Assembly: GCF_017876155.1 (NCBI RefSeq)
Contig: NZ_JAGINP010000003.1
Coordinates: forward strand, 1 to 64,000
Direction: 5' to 3'
From: Azospirillum rugosum
GTDB lineage: Bacteria; Pseudomonadota; Alphaproteobacteria; Azospirillales; Azospirillaceae
Length of the DNA stretch: 64,000 nucleotides
Below the pieces are notes generated by a model, which made no database searches, was not told the origin of the DNA, and worked only from the letters and a program-made list of their open reading frames with translations. How positions within the stretch are numbered: the stretch's first letter is position 1; every line of letters starts with the position of its first letter. A program made the translations under genes and the position numbers. Below, one piece after another: positions 49,483 to 59,007 of the stretch.

Positions 49483-51477
49483 TCAGGCCGCCTGGTCGAG
49501 CGGGGACAGCCCGATGGTGAGGCGGCGGAATTCCGTCGCGAAGGTTGCCGCCGCCTGCGGGGCGAGGTCGAACTTCACATGCATGACGGTGGCGTCGCGC
49601 GACAGCACGGTGAAGGGCAGCGGCTGGCTGCAGCCCTGGATCGTGAGCGTCCCGCGGTTGCCGATCGCCGCCGGATCGATCCCTTCCACGGTGGCTCCGC
49701 CTTCCGACAGGTCTTGCAGCCGGCCGCGCAGATCCCCGGCCGCGGCCGCGACCGCGCAGGGGGCGGTGATCGCGAAACGCGGGCTGCGGCGGCGATCCAC
49801 CTCCGGCGTCGCGGTGCGCACGGCGCGCACGAGCATCTGGCGCAGCGTCTCGATGCTGCCGGCCACGTCGGAGGCGACCCGGCGCACCTCCACGGCCCGG
49901 CTGCCGGTCTCCGCCGCTTCCTCCGACACCTGGGCGATGCGGACCGACACCTCCTGCGCCGCCGCGGCCGTCTGGCCGACGTTGCGGGAGATCTCCCGGG
50001 TCGCGGCACCCTGCTGGTCCATGGCGGCGGCGATGCTGCCGGCAACGCCGTCGATCTCCGTGATGGTGTGGCCGATGTCCTTGACCGCTGTCACGGCGGT
50101 CGCGGTCATGCTCTGCAACTCGGCGATCTGGCGGGAGATCTCCTCCGCCGAGCGGGAGGTCTGGGTCGCGAGGTTCTTCACCTCGCCCGCGACGACGGCG
50201 AAGCCCTTGCCGGCCTCGCCCGCGCGCGCCGCCTCGATGGTGGCGTTCAGCGCCAGAAGGTTGGTCTGGTTGGCGATGCCCTGGATGAAGGTCGCCACCT
50301 CGCCGATGTGGCCGATGGCCTCCGACAGGGACACCACGACCTCCTCCGTCCGCCGGCCGCCGTCGACCGCGCGGCGCGAGATCTGGCTGGCGAAGGCGAC
50401 CTGATTGGAGATCTCCGCGATGGAGGCGGTGAGCTGGTCGGTGGCCGTTGCCACGGCCTGGGCGTTGCCCAGCGCCTGTTCGGCCGCCGCTGCGACGTTC
50501 TGGGAGTTGCCCGACACCGACTCGGCGGAGGAGGCCATGGCCTGCGCGTTCTCGTCCATCAGGGTCGAGCGTTCGGCGACCCGGTCCACGGCGGTGCGGG
50601 TCTCCTGCTCCACCGTGCGGGCCATGGCCTCCAGCGCCGCTATCTTGGCCTGTTCCGATTCGCGCCGTTCCCGCTCCTGCTCGTCGCGCAGGCGCTGGTT
50701 GTCCAGGCCCTTCTGGCGGAAGGTGGCCACCGCCTGGGCCATGGAGCCGATCTCGTCCTGCCGGTCCAGGCCGGGCACGACCGTCTCGTACTGGGAATCG
50801 GCGATCTGGAGCATGGCGGTCCGGATGCGCCCCAGCGTGAGGAACTGGCGGCGGACGACCAGAAGCATGATCGCGCCGACGGCCAGCGTGATCACGGCGG
50901 CCACCTTCAGCGTGTTGCTCACCACCTCGTCCACGACGTGCAGCGCGTCGCTCTTCTTCAGGCCTACGAACAGAACGCCGATCACCTCGCCGTTCTGGTT
51001 GGTCAGCGGGTCGTAGGCGGTGAAGTAGGCGTCACCCAGGATGTTCGCCTCGCCGCGGTAAGGCTCGTGCTTTTCGAACAGGGCGGTGTAGACCGGGCCC
51101 CGCGCCAGGGTGGTGCCGACCGCGCGGCTGCCGTCGGGATTCCGGATGTTGGTCGCCACCCGCTTGTCGCCGTGGAAAATGGTCGCCACGCCGCCGTTCA
51201 CGCTGCGGATCGAATCGACCACGTCGTTTGCGCCGTCGAGCTTGAAGTCGTCGATGTAAAGCGCGCTGTTCTTGACGTGGAATTCCGACCCCTTCTGGTC
51301 GAGGAGGAGGTGGAAGCTGGTGATCGCCTGCTCCCGCCGCTCCAGCGCTTCCTCACCGATGCGGGTCTGCACGATGTAAACCGTGGCGAAGGTCAGGGCA
51401 CCGCCAAGGACGACGAGGCCGAGCGTGCACAGAATGGTCAGCTTTGTTGCCAGACTCAGCGTACGCAAGGCTTTCAT
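49483..51477 (-). CDS. Methyl-accepting chemotaxis protein with Cache sensor and C-terminal PilZ domain
   Basis: A 664-aa receptor. TM1 about residues 10-33 ([20 protein letters not shown]), a single-Cache periplasmic sensor about 40-185 ([20 protein letters not shown]), TM2 about 190-212, HAMP, then the cytoplasmic signalling domain with the hairpin tip ([20 protein letters not shown]). From residue 562 a PilZ domain follows with RRSPR and DLSEGG, the RxxxR and D/NxSxxG c-di-GMP motifs. The ATG at 51477 has GGAGAACAGG upstream. It should couple c-di-GMP level to chemotaxis. Confidence 0.93.
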   Translation of the reverse strand: MKALRTLSLATKLTILCTLGLVVLGGALTFATVYIVQTRIGEEALERREQAITSFHLLLDQKGSEFHVKNSALYIDDFKLDGANDVVDSIRSVNGGVATIFHGDKRVATNIRNPDGSRAVGTTLARGPVYTALFEKHEPYRGEANILGDAYFTAYDPLTNQNGEVIGVLFVGLKKSDALHVVDEVVSNTLKVAAVITLAVGAIMLLVVRRQFLTLGRIRTAMLQIADSQYETVVPGLDRQDEIGSMAQAVATFRQKGLDNQRLRDEQERERRESEQAKIAALEAMARTVEQETRTAVDRVAERSTLMDENAQAMASSAESVSGNSQNVAAAAEQALGNAQAVATATDQLTASIAEISNQVAFASQISRRAVDGGRRTEEVVVSLSEAIGHIGEVATFIQGIANQTNLLALNATIEAARAGEAGKGFAVVAGEVKNLATQTSRSAEEISRQIAELQSMTATAVTAVKDIGHTITEIDGVAGSIAAAMDQQGAATREISRNVGQTAAAAQEVSVRIAQVSEEAAETGSRAVEVRRVASDVAGSIETLRQMLVRAVRTATPEVDRRRSPRFAITAPCAVAAAAGDLRGRLQDLSEGGATVEGIDPAAIGNRGTLTIQGCSQPLPFTVLSRDATVMHVKFDLAPQAAATFATEFRRLTIGLSPLDQAA

Positions 51478-51628
51478 CGACCTGTTCTCCGTCCCGTTGC
51501 GACGGACCCGAGGGGCCCCTCGCTCATTGGTGTGATTTTGTGTTAAATGCGAACGAATGCCCCTGCGACGCATTGATGCAGATCAACTGCAGCTTCCGCG
51601 TGTATGGATTATCGCTGCGCGTGCAAAT

Positions 51629-52720
51629 TCACCGGAGGGGCGCCTCGGCGGCGGGATCGGACGGAAGGGCCGAGGAGTCGGGGGGCGTGTCCTGCGGGCT
51701 GCCGGGCGGGGCGTCGACGGGAGAGGCCGGGGTGGACGCCGTGGCCGGGGCGGGCTTTGCGTCGTCGCCGGTGTTCAGGATCACGGGAAGACCGTCGCGC
51801 CCGCCGATGATGATCGTCTTGGCGTTGTTGGAGGTGGCGAAGGCGCGTGTCGCCTCGATGCCGCGCAGGCGCAGGTATTCCGGCGTGATGTTGCGGGCGA
51901 CGATGTCCTGGAAATCGCGGATGCCTTCCGCCTCGATGCGCTTGCGCTCGCGCTCCTTGGCCTCGCGGGCGATGCGGAAATCATATTCCTGCATGATCTG
52001 CTGCTGTTCCACCTTGCGGTCGATTGCTTGGCGGACCAGCGGCGGGAAGGTGACGCCGGCCACCAGCACGTCCTCCACCCGGATCATGGTGGCTTCGATC
52101 TGCTTCGGCGTGGCCGCCGCCGCAGACGGGAAATTGTCCGGCGGCGCCGGGAACTGCTCCTGCGCGCGCCGCAGCAGGAAGCCTTGGATGTCGGCGCGGT
52201 CCACGGAGTAGAAGCTTTCCGGGTTGTGCTGCGACACGAACTCGTAGACCAGGCTGGCGATCTCCGGATAAACCAGCTTCGCGGCGTAGTCGTCGCCCGC
52301 CAGCTTGTGGACCAGCCCGGCGGCCGGCGGATTGATGCGGTAGCGCAGCGCCACCTCCACCGTCATCGCCATGCCGTTGGCCGACACCGCCTCGTAGCTG
52401 CGGCTTTCGGTGCGCAGGCGGACATCGTACATGGTGACCTTGTCCCACGGGAAGACCATGTGGGTGCCTTCGTTCAGCACCCGGTCGGTCACCGTGCCGC
52501 CGAAGAAGCGCAGCCACAGAACCCCGACATGGCCGGCCTGCACCTCGATGAAGATGGACGGGGCGATGGCCAGCAGCCCGAGGATGACCGTCAGGGCGAG
52601 CGCGTAGAGCGAGACGCTGTGCCGCTTCACCCACAGCCGGGCGCGCTGGCGGAACGGCGCGCGGCCGGTGGTCATGTCCCTGGGGGAAAGGTCCTTGGAA
52701 GTGGTGTCTGCGGTGGTCAT
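51629..52720 (-). CDS. SPFH/band 7 (prohibitin-like) membrane protein
   Basis: A 363-aa protein with one N-terminal TM segment (about residues 32-55, SLYALALTVILGLLAIAPSI) and a periplasmic or cytosolic SPFH domain (VQAGHVGVLWLRFFGG, EGTHMVFPWDKVTMYDVRLR), a helical coiled-coil region (DRKVEQQQIMQEYDFRIARE) and an Ala/Pro-rich tail. SPFH proteins scaffold membrane microdomains or protease complexes. Its start overlaps the stop of the 64-aa membrane gene (ATGA). Confidence 0.9.
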   Translation of the reverse strand: MTTADTTSKDLSPRDMTTGRAPFRQRARLWVKRHSVSLYALALTVILGLLAIAPSIFIEVQAGHVGVLWLRFFGGTVTDRVLNEGTHMVFPWDKVTMYDVRLRTESRSYEAVSANGMAMTVEVALRYRINPPAAGLVHKLAGDDYAAKLVYPEIASLVYEFVSQHNPESFYSVDRADIQGFLLRRAQEQFPAPPDNFPSAAAATPKQIEATMIRVEDVLVAGVTFPPLVRQAIDRKVEQQQIMQEYDFRIAREAKERERKRIEAEGIRDFQDIVARNITPEYLRLRGIEATRAFATSNNAKTIIIGGRDGLPVILNTGDDAKPAPATASTPASPVDAPPGSPQDTPPDSSALPSDPAAEAPLR

Positions 52721-52911
52721 CGTTTCGGCGCCAGCGCCTTGTCGCGGTCCCGCGCGCTGGGACGGCTCACCGCCTGGACCACGAAGTTGACGGGCGGCGT
52801 CAGGAAGAAGGCCATCAGGAAATGGCCGACGAAGCCGAAGGTGGTATTGCGGCCCATGAAGCCGCACACCGCGCAGGCGGCGAGATACAGCAGAATGGCG
52901 AAGAAGGGCAT
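52717..52911 (-). CDS. Small membrane protein upstream of the SPFH gene
   Basis: A 64-aa protein with two hydrophobic stretches (MPFFAILLYLAACAVCGFMG and HFLMAFFLTPPVNFVVQAV) and a basic tail (PSARDRDKALAPKR). It overlaps the SPFH start by four bases, so it is cotranslated and probably a partner of the scaffold. No family recognised; the length and coupling support a real gene. Confidence 0.75.
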   Translation of the reverse strand: MPFFAILLYLAACAVCGFMGRNTTFGFVGHFLMAFFLTPPVNFVVQAVSRPSARDRDKALAPKR

Positions 52912-53031
52912 GCGTCCGGGCCTTGGGCGATGGGGGGCGGCGTGACGACGAGCAGCCTTGCGGGGGAGGGACGGGGAGGTGCCGTGGCGCTCCCCATCCC
53001 TTCCGTCCGCCGGCGGTCAGGATGGCGCTGC

Positions 53032-53709
53032 TCAGGCCGCGGCCGGAGCGGCCTCCGGACCGGTCTCCGGCACGGCGCCCTTGCGGCCGCGGGCCTCCTC
53101 GAACTTCGTGCGGAAATAGGCCTTCACCTTTTCCGGCTCGAAGGTCAGGAAGGTGCCGCCGGAGGCGAAGTGCTGGTGGAACACCTTGCCCAGCGCGTAG
53201 GTGAAGGCGGCGTTGAAGGCCGGCTGCGTGGCCAGGCGCGTCACCGCGCCCACCACCGGGACGGAGCGCAGGGCCATCCGCACCGCCATGGAGCCGAGCA
53301 CCCCGCCGGCCAGCGCCGTCGGGGCCACCGTGGCGAGCAGGGTGCCCGCCGCGGACCGGCCGATGTCGCCGCGGAAGTCCACGCCGTGCACCTCCGACAG
53401 CTCCTTCAGCAGGCGCAGCTGCACGACCGCCAGGGCGGCGGTGTCCACGAAGTTCAGCGGGATGACGCCCGCCGCGGCCGACAGCAGGACGTGCTGGCGG
53501 ATGACGGCCTCGGCACGGTCGGCGACGGACGCGGCCGCCGGCTCGGCGGTCGGCGCAGCGGCCGGCTCAGCGGCCGGGGCGGCTTCCGACGCGGTGGTCT
53601 GGGCGCTGGCCTCGGCGGCCGGCTCCGGTGCAGTGGTGGTCGGCGGGGTGGCTTCGGCGGCCGTGTCCGGCGTGCCGTCGCCGCCCGGCTGATCTTTCTT
53701 AATGACCAT
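53032..53709 (-). CDS. DUF697 family protein
   Basis: A 225-aa protein. An Ala/Pro/Glu-rich N-terminal third (about residues 15-65) is probably disordered. The rest holds the DUF697 core: HVLLSAAAGVIPLNFVDTAA, VQLRLLKELSEVHGVDF, and two amphipathic or membrane-like helices (TLLATVAPTALAGGVLGSMA). Related domains occur in YcjF and GTPase-associated membrane proteins. GGAGCGCC precedes the ATG; TTGACG lies upstream on the minus strand near 53873 as a possible -35. Function unknown. Confidence 0.8.
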   Translation of the reverse strand: MVIKKDQPGGDGTPDTAAEATPPTTTAPEPAAEASAQTTASEAAPAAEPAAAPTAEPAAASVADRAEAVIRQHVLLSAAAGVIPLNFVDTAALAVVQLRLLKELSEVHGVDFRGDIGRSAAGTLLATVAPTALAGGVLGSMAVRMALRSVPVVGAVTRLATQPAFNAAFTYALGKVFHQHFASGGTFLTFEPEKVKAYFRTKFEEARGRKGAVPETGPEAAPAAA

Positions 53710-53890
53710 GGTGTGGCGCTCCAAAAAGGACGTTGCGAAGGAACAAAGGAAAGAGAGCCGCGGCCGGGGCAGGCGCACGGCGAACGTCGCCCCCGAGGGG
53801 ACGGCCCGCTTCGAAACACCGCCGGGGAATGCCGGCGGCACCGTGATATGGGCTAACCAATTCGGTTGTCGTCGTCAAAATATTTGCTTC

Positions 53891-54655
53891 CTATTGGATG
53901 GTAATGGCGCGTCGTGAGCCGTGTGAATCGTCCTTCATGATCGTGTGCACAATTTCCCGGCAGTGCTGGTGCGGGAAGAAATGGCCGCCGGGCAGGCGGT
54001 GCAGCGCGAAACCGGCGCCCGCGAAGGCCTCCCAGGCAGCGACCTCGGCCACGGACACTTCCGCGTCGTCGGTCCCGGCGAAGCCCAGCATGGGTATCGG
54101 CAGGGGCGTCGGGACGGGCTCGTCGACCTCGTCGGACATGATGAAGTCGGCGCGCAGCATGGGCAGCATCAGCTCCATCAGGTCGGCGCAGGCCAGCACC
54201 TCCGGCGGCGTTCCGCCGAGGGCGACGATGCGGTTGCGGAAGGCGGCCTCGTCGAGCGTGCGGCTGTGCGTCCGGCGCAGCGGCAGGTGCGGCGCCCGCC
54301 GGCCGGAGACGGCGAGCAGCCGGGGCGGCGCTCCCCGCTCCACCAGCGCGCGGGCGGTGGCGTGGGCGAGCGACGCGCCCAGCGAGTGGCCGAACAGCAG
54401 CAGCGGCCGGTCGAGCCGAGGGGCGAGCGCCTCCATGATGCCGGGCACGGCGTCGGCCACCGCGGTCAGGCTCGGTTCGGCGATGCGGCTCTCGCGGCCG
54501 GGCAGGCGGACGGCGACCAGCTCGTCGCGCGGGTCGAGGTGCCGGTGCCAGTCGCGGTACACGGCGGCCCCCGCGCCGGCGTGGGGGAAGCAGACCAGGG
54601 TGCGGCGTGGGTTCGCCACGGTGTGGAAGCTTTGCAGCCAGGGGGAGGGGCTCAT
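53891..54655 (-). CDS. Type II thioesterase of the NRPS locus
   Basis: A 254-aa alpha/beta hydrolase that clears mis-primed carrier domains. Seen: LVCFPHAGAGAAVYRDW (the family's FPxAGG-type start), catalytic Ser in LLFGHSLGASLAH (GxSxG), and the C-terminal His in LPGGHFFPHQH. GrsT/SrfD-like length. Its ATG overlaps the upstream ABC gene stop (ATGA), so it is the last gene of the coupled NRPS operon. Confidence 0.92.
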   Translation of the reverse strand: MSPSPWLQSFHTVANPRRTLVCFPHAGAGAAVYRDWHRHLDPRDELVAVRLPGRESRIAEPSLTAVADAVPGIMEALAPRLDRPLLLFGHSLGASLAHATARALVERGAPPRLLAVSGRRAPHLPLRRTHSRTLDEAAFRNRIVALGGTPPEVLACADLMELMLPMLRADFIMSDEVDEPVPTPLPIPMLGFAGTDDAEVSVAEVAAWEAFAGAGFALHRLPGGHFFPHQHCREIVHTIMKDDSHGSRRAITIQ

Positions 54656-56322
54656 TGCGCCGGCTCCAGGCTGAACAGGGTGTGGTGCCGGTGACCTTCC
54701 TCGATGCGGCCTTCCTCGATGCGGCCCTCGTTCATGTGGTAGACGCGGTCGGCGAGGTGGAACCAGCGGTCGTCGTGGGTCACGCAGATGACGATCTTGC
54801 CGGCCGCGCGCAGCTCCGGCAGCAGCTCCTCGTAGAAGACGCGGCGGAAGTGCGGGTCCTGGTCGGCCGCCCATTCGTCCAGCACGATGACCGGCTTGTC
54901 CTCCAGCTGCGCCACGACGAGGGCGAGGCGCTTGCGCTGGCCGGTGGACAGGCTGACCGTGCTGAAGGCGCCGTCCGCCACGGTCACCTTGTCCTGCATC
55001 TCCAGCCGTTCCAGCAGGGCGCGGATGCGCGCCGGGTCGGGATCGGCGACGCCGTAGAGCCGGCGCGACAGGTGGTAGTCGGAGAAGATCGCGGAAATCT
55101 GGTCGCGGTAGCTCTGCATCCGCTCCGCCGGCACCGGCTCCCCGTCGGCCAGCCGCTCCCCACCCGACAGCGGCATCAAGCCGGTCAGCAGGCGCAGCAT
55201 GGTGGACTTGCCGGACCCGTTGCCGCCCGTCACGAAGGTGATCTCGCCGGCACGGAATTCCGCCGACAGGGGGCCGACGGCGAAGACCGGCGTGCCGTCC
55301 GCGTCGGTGTAGGCGAAGGTGGCGCCGCTGAGCGCGATGCTGGCGGGGGGTTTCGGCAGGGGCTCGGCGGACTCGTTCGGGGCGTCGCCGGCCGCGGCGC
55401 GCAGCCGCTCCTCCATCGCCTCGATGTTGGACAGGGCGAGTTCGGTCTGGGTGACCAGCGGGGCGACGAAGGACACGGTGCTGACCGGGCCGACGATGAA
55501 CAGCGCCGCCGTGGTCGCCGGCACCACCACCTGATAATAGCCGCTGGTAAACAGCGGGACGGCGAAGACCATCATGCCGATCAGCGCGTAGAACATTGCC
55601 TCGACCAGCGAGAAGTTGCGGCCCCACTGCGCCTTCATGTCCACGTTGACCGCCCGCGCCCGCGCCGACGCCTCGCCCAGGTCGCGGATCAGCCCGTCGG
55701 CGCGCGGGCGGCTCATCCGCACCTCCTTGAAGCCCTTCAGCAGGTCGGTCAGCCCGTCGAAGACGCCGGCCTCGGCCGCCGCGGACTCCATCATGTTGCG
55801 GCGCAGGCGGGTGGTGCGGCCGACCTTCACCGCCGTCGCCAGACCGGCGAAGCCAAAGGCCATGACGCAGGCGATGGGCGACAGCCAGGCCAGATAGACC
55901 GCCAGGAAGACCAGCATCACCCCCTGCTGCCCGCCGATGGCCAGCATCGGCAGGGTGCGGGCCAGCGTCTGCGTGTCTTGGGTCAGCACGCCGTTCAGGG
56001 AGGCGCGGCCGATGCGCTCCACCGTCACTAGGTCGGCGCGGCGCACCGCGTCGAACAGGCGCAGGCGGATGCGGTGGATCAGCCGCTCCGCGTCCTGGGA
56101 GGCGGTGACCAGCGCGTAGTTGTGGGTCACGCCGAACAGCGTCACCGTCACCGCGTACATGATCAGCAGCCGCGGGTTCACCGTGCCCGTGGCCGCGTCC
56201 TTGGAGGCGGCGTCCACCAGCCACAGCAGGGCCGCCGTGGCGACCGCCGACAGGGCGTTCATCAGCGCCAGCGTCTTCAGATTCTCCGGAATCTCGCGCA
56301 GGACGAGGGGGAGGAGCTTCAT
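54652..56322 (-). CDS. Cyclic-peptide/siderophore exporter, half ABC transporter 2 (PvdE/SyrD type)
   Basis: A 556-aa half transporter: six-TM ABC domain (residues about 1-320), then nucleotide-binding domain with Walker A FVTGGNGSGKSTMLRLLTGL, signature SLSTGQRKRLAL and Walker B VIVLDEWAADQDPHFR. EWAADQDP is typical of the PvdE/SyrD group that moves peptidyl siderophores or lipopeptides to the periplasm. Near the C-terminus NEGRIEEGRIEEGH is a small duplication. Coupled by ATGA overlap to half 1 upstream and the thioesterase downstream. Confidence 0.9.
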   Translation of the reverse strand: MKLLPLVLREIPENLKTLALMNALSAVATAALLWLVDAASKDAATGTVNPRLLIMYAVTVTLFGVTHNYALVTASQDAERLIHRIRLRLFDAVRRADLVTVERIGRASLNGVLTQDTQTLARTLPMLAIGGQQGVMLVFLAVYLAWLSPIACVMAFGFAGLATAVKVGRTTRLRRNMMESAAAEAGVFDGLTDLLKGFKEVRMSRPRADGLIRDLGEASARARAVNVDMKAQWGRNFSLVEAMFYALIGMMVFAVPLFTSGYYQVVVPATTAALFIVGPVSTVSFVAPLVTQTELALSNIEAMEERLRAAAGDAPNESAEPLPKPPASIALSGATFAYTDADGTPVFAVGPLSAEFRAGEITFVTGGNGSGKSTMLRLLTGLMPLSGGERLADGEPVPAERMQSYRDQISAIFSDYHLSRRLYGVADPDPARIRALLERLEMQDKVTVADGAFSTVSLSTGQRKRLALVVAQLEDKPVIVLDEWAADQDPHFRRVFYEELLPELRAAGKIVICVTHDDRWFHLADRVYHMNEGRIEEGRIEEGHRHHTLFSLEPAQ

Positions 56323-57965
56323 GCGGCACCTTCCGTGACGGTCAACTCGGTCAGGCGCCCTTCCTCCATGTGCAGGCGGCGGTCGGCGACGTCGAAGTAA
56401 TGGTCGTCGTGGGTCACCGCGACGATGGTCAGTCCGCGCGCCTTCAGGGCCGGCACGACCTCGCGGTAGAATTTGAAGCGGAAATGCGGGTCCTGGTCGG
56501 CCGCCCATTCGTCGAGGATCAGGATCGGCTTCGTCTCCAGGATCGCGGCGACGAGGCCCAGGCGCTTGCGCTGGCCCATCGACAGGTCGCGGCGGCCGAA
56601 ACGGTCGCCCTCCACCGCGGTCACCCGCTCCATCTCCATCCAGCGCATCAGGTCTTCGGCTTTCACCCGGTCGACGGGGTCCAGGCCGTAGAGGCGGGCG
56701 AACAGGTGGAAGTCGGCGAAGACGGTCGCCATCAGCTCGCGGTAGGCGGCGATGCGCTGCGGCCCGATCGCCGCGTCGTCCAGCGTCAGCCGGCCGCGCA
56801 GCGGGTGGTAGAGGCCGGTCAGCAGCTTGATGAAGGTCGACTTGCCCGACCCGTTGCCGCCCGTCACGAAGATCACCTCGCCGCGGCGGATGGTCAGGTC
56901 GAAGGGGCCGACGGCGAAGGGCGGTTCGCCCGGCGGGGCGGGGAAGGCGAACTCCACCCCCTCCATCCGCCATTCGGCGAAGTCCTTGGGCACCGGCAGG
57001 CCGGGGCCGTCGCTGCCCGGCTCGGCCAACTCGGCGAGTTGCTTTTCGAGGTCCATCATGCGGCCGGCGGCGGCCTCCGCGGCGCTGGTCACGGCCAGCG
57101 ACTGCATCAGGCCGAAGACCGGGGTCGCCAGGAAGAAGACCGCGGCGGAGACCTTCACCACCTCCTGCGCGAAGGTGCCGGAGTAGGTCGGCACGACGAA
57201 GACCACCACGCCCAGCATCAGGTTGAAGGCGCATTCGCCGAACACGAACTGCTGCCAGCTGTGCAGGTGCACCTGGTCGCGCGCTGCCGTGGTGCGGGCC
57301 GACACGGTGCCGAAGGTGGCGTTCAGGTCCTGGCTGCGGGCGCTGTTGAGGCGCTGCTCCTTGAAGCCGTCGAAGAGGTCCGACACCCCTTCGAACATCA
57401 CCGCCTCCTCCGCCATCATGGCGCCCTGCCGCTCGTCCAGCGCGCGGCCGAGCCGCACGTAGAACCAGGCACCGCCGCCCAGCAGCCCGCCGATCAGCAG
57501 GAAGGCGGTGGGGGAGACGGTGGCGATGTAGACCAGGATCGTCCCGGTCAGCAGGACCGAGCGCAGGGTCAGCGCCAGGAATTGCGAGTTCTGGGAGATG
57601 ATCTGGCTGCTCTGCGTCACGCTTTCGAACAGCGGGGTCTGGCCGAACCGCTCCAGCTTCCACAAGTCGGCGCGGCGGATGCGGTCGAGCAGGCCCATGC
57701 GCAGCTCGTCCACCACCTCCTCCACGTCCGACGCCATGTGGGCGACCATGCGGCTTTCCACGACCATGTAGACCAGCACGCTGGCGACGAAGGCCAGCGC
57801 CATGGGCACGTCGACGATGTCGGCCTTGTCCTCGGCGATCCGCTCCGCCGCGCGGTTGACGATCGCCAGCACCAGCGTGCTGCTGAGCGCCGACGCCGCG
57901 GCGTAGAGGACCAGCCGCCGCAGCGGCCCCGGCCCGAGCCGGCCGAGCAGGCGGAGAAGATTCAC
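56319..57965 (-). CDS. Cyclic-peptide/siderophore exporter, half ABC transporter 1 (PvdE/SyrD type)
   Basis: A 548-aa half transporter with a GTG start, four bases after the dioxygenase stop. TM region about residues 1-330 (LVLYAAASALSSTLVLAIVN, SVLLTGTILVYIATVSPTAF); NBD with Walker A FVTGGNGSGKSTFIKLLTGL, signature DLSMGQRKRLGL, Walker B ILILDEWAADQDPHFR. Two complete, different half transporters in a row suggest a heterodimeric exporter for the NRPS product. Confidence 0.9.
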   Translation of the reverse strand: MNLLRLLGRLGPGPLRRLVLYAAASALSSTLVLAIVNRAAERIAEDKADIVDVPMALAFVASVLVYMVVESRMVAHMASDVEEVVDELRMGLLDRIRRADLWKLERFGQTPLFESVTQSSQIISQNSQFLALTLRSVLLTGTILVYIATVSPTAFLLIGGLLGGGAWFYVRLGRALDERQGAMMAEEAVMFEGVSDLFDGFKEQRLNSARSQDLNATFGTVSARTTAARDQVHLHSWQQFVFGECAFNLMLGVVVFVVPTYSGTFAQEVVKVSAAVFFLATPVFGLMQSLAVTSAAEAAAGRMMDLEKQLAELAEPGSDGPGLPVPKDFAEWRMEGVEFAFPAPPGEPPFAVGPFDLTIRRGEVIFVTGGNGSGKSTFIKLLTGLYHPLRGRLTLDDAAIGPQRIAAYRELMATVFADFHLFARLYGLDPVDRVKAEDLMRWMEMERVTAVEGDRFGRRDLSMGQRKRLGLVAAILETKPILILDEWAADQDPHFRFKFYREVVPALKARGLTIVAVTHDDHYFDVADRRLHMEEGRLTELTVTEGAA

Positions 57966-57969
57966 GGTC

Positions 57970-59007
57970 TTACGAGTCCTGCGACAGAAGGATGCGCGCC
58001 GCGTCCTGCGGGACGCCGTCGTCGATGCGGACGCGCAGCACGTGCCGGTCGGGATCCTCGAAGGCGCCGCGGCCGTGCAGGACCTCGTGGTTGTTGACGG
58101 CCAGCAGCGCGTCGGCGTCCAGCAGGGTCTCCAGGCGGCGGCTCTCGTCGTCCAGCTCCGCCTGGAGGATGTCCAGCGCGTGGCGGACGTCCGGCGTGTC
58201 GTAGGCGGGGAAGGCTTTGAGCCCCTTCCTCAGCGTGTCGGTGCGGAAGCGGACGCTGGGGCGGTCGCCGAAAACGCGGGCGAAGGTCACCTCGACGCTG
58301 TCGCGGCGGCCGGTGGTGGTGAAGGTCGCGGGGATGCGGAAGGGAAGCTCGTGGCGCGACAGCAGGTCGAGCGCCCAGCGCCCGTCCTCGCTGCGGGCCA
58401 GCGCGTCCTTGACGCAGCGCACGTCGCGCAACGTGGACCGCCCGCCGCCGCAGGCCGCGGGAACCACGACGTAGAGCAGCATGTAGCGCTCCGGCGTTGG
58501 GAAATACTGCGTGTCGGTGTGGAAGTCGGCTTCATAGGCGTGTTCGGAGAAGGTGGACGCGCTGCCGTCGCGCACCTTGTCCGGCCGCAGCTTGATGTCC
58601 CACACGACCTTGCGGTCGATCTTGTCGGTGGCGGTCGGGCTGCCCATGCAGAGGCTGAGCGCGTAGAGCACAAAGCGCCGGGTGTCGAGGTCCAGCCCGC
58701 CGAGCCCGAGCCGCCGCACCAGCACGCCGCTGTGCTCGCCCTCCAGCGCATCGCGCAGCGCGGTGCCGAGCGCCGCCAGGGTTGGGGCGGCCTCAGTTAT
58801 GGCCGCGCGCAGCTCCGCCTCCCGCCCATGGGGCACGAGGGCGGAGGGATCGGCGTCGGGCCCGTAGAACGCCTTCAGGACGACCAGGACCCGCGTGATC
58901 TCGTCCGCGGGGATCGGCTGCGCGGAGAACTCGCCGGCGCGGAAGCCCAGGTCCTGAAGGTGGGTCAGCATGGTGTCTCCCAAAGGAGGAAGGGTGGTGG
59001 TCATCAT
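57970..59007 (-). CDS. TauD/TfdA-like Fe(II)/2-oxoglutarate dioxygenase
   Basis: A 345-aa oxygenase. HxD iron motif in EADFHTDTQYFP, distal His in NNHEVLHGRGAFEDPDRHVL with the Arg that binds 2-oxoglutarate nearby (HVLRVRID). The pattern resembles NRPS-associated hydroxylases (SyrP/clavaminate-synthase-like) that hydroxylate amino-acid side chains, often on the carrier domain. The ATG at 59007 overlaps the NRPS stop; an ATG at 58971 with GGGAG is an alternative. It probably makes a beta-hydroxylated residue. Confidence 0.88.
   Translation of the reverse strand: MMTTTLPPLGDTMLTHLQDLGFRAGEFSAQPIPADEITRVLVVLKAFYGPDADPSALVPHGREAELRAAITEAAPTLAALGTALRDALEGEHSGVLVRRLGLGGLDLDTRRFVLYALSLCMGSPTATDKIDRKVVWDIKLRPDKVRDGSASTFSEHAYEADFHTDTQYFPTPERYMLLYVVVPAACGGGRSTLRDVRCVKDALARSEDGRWALDLLSRHELPFRIPATFTTTGRRDSVEVTFARVFGDRPSVRFRTDTLRKGLKAFPAYDTPDVRHALDILQAELDDESRRLETLLDADALLAVNNHEVLHGRGAFEDPDRHVLRVRIDDGVPQDAARILLSQDS

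Noticed and set aside
54652..57663. A single fused 1003-aa protein spanning both ABC half transporters, and a similar long frame 53891-56329 running into the thioesterase
   Set aside because: The upstream parts of these frames are out-of-frame readings of the neighbouring genes. Proper starts with ATGA overlaps at 56322 and 54655 give normal-length proteins.
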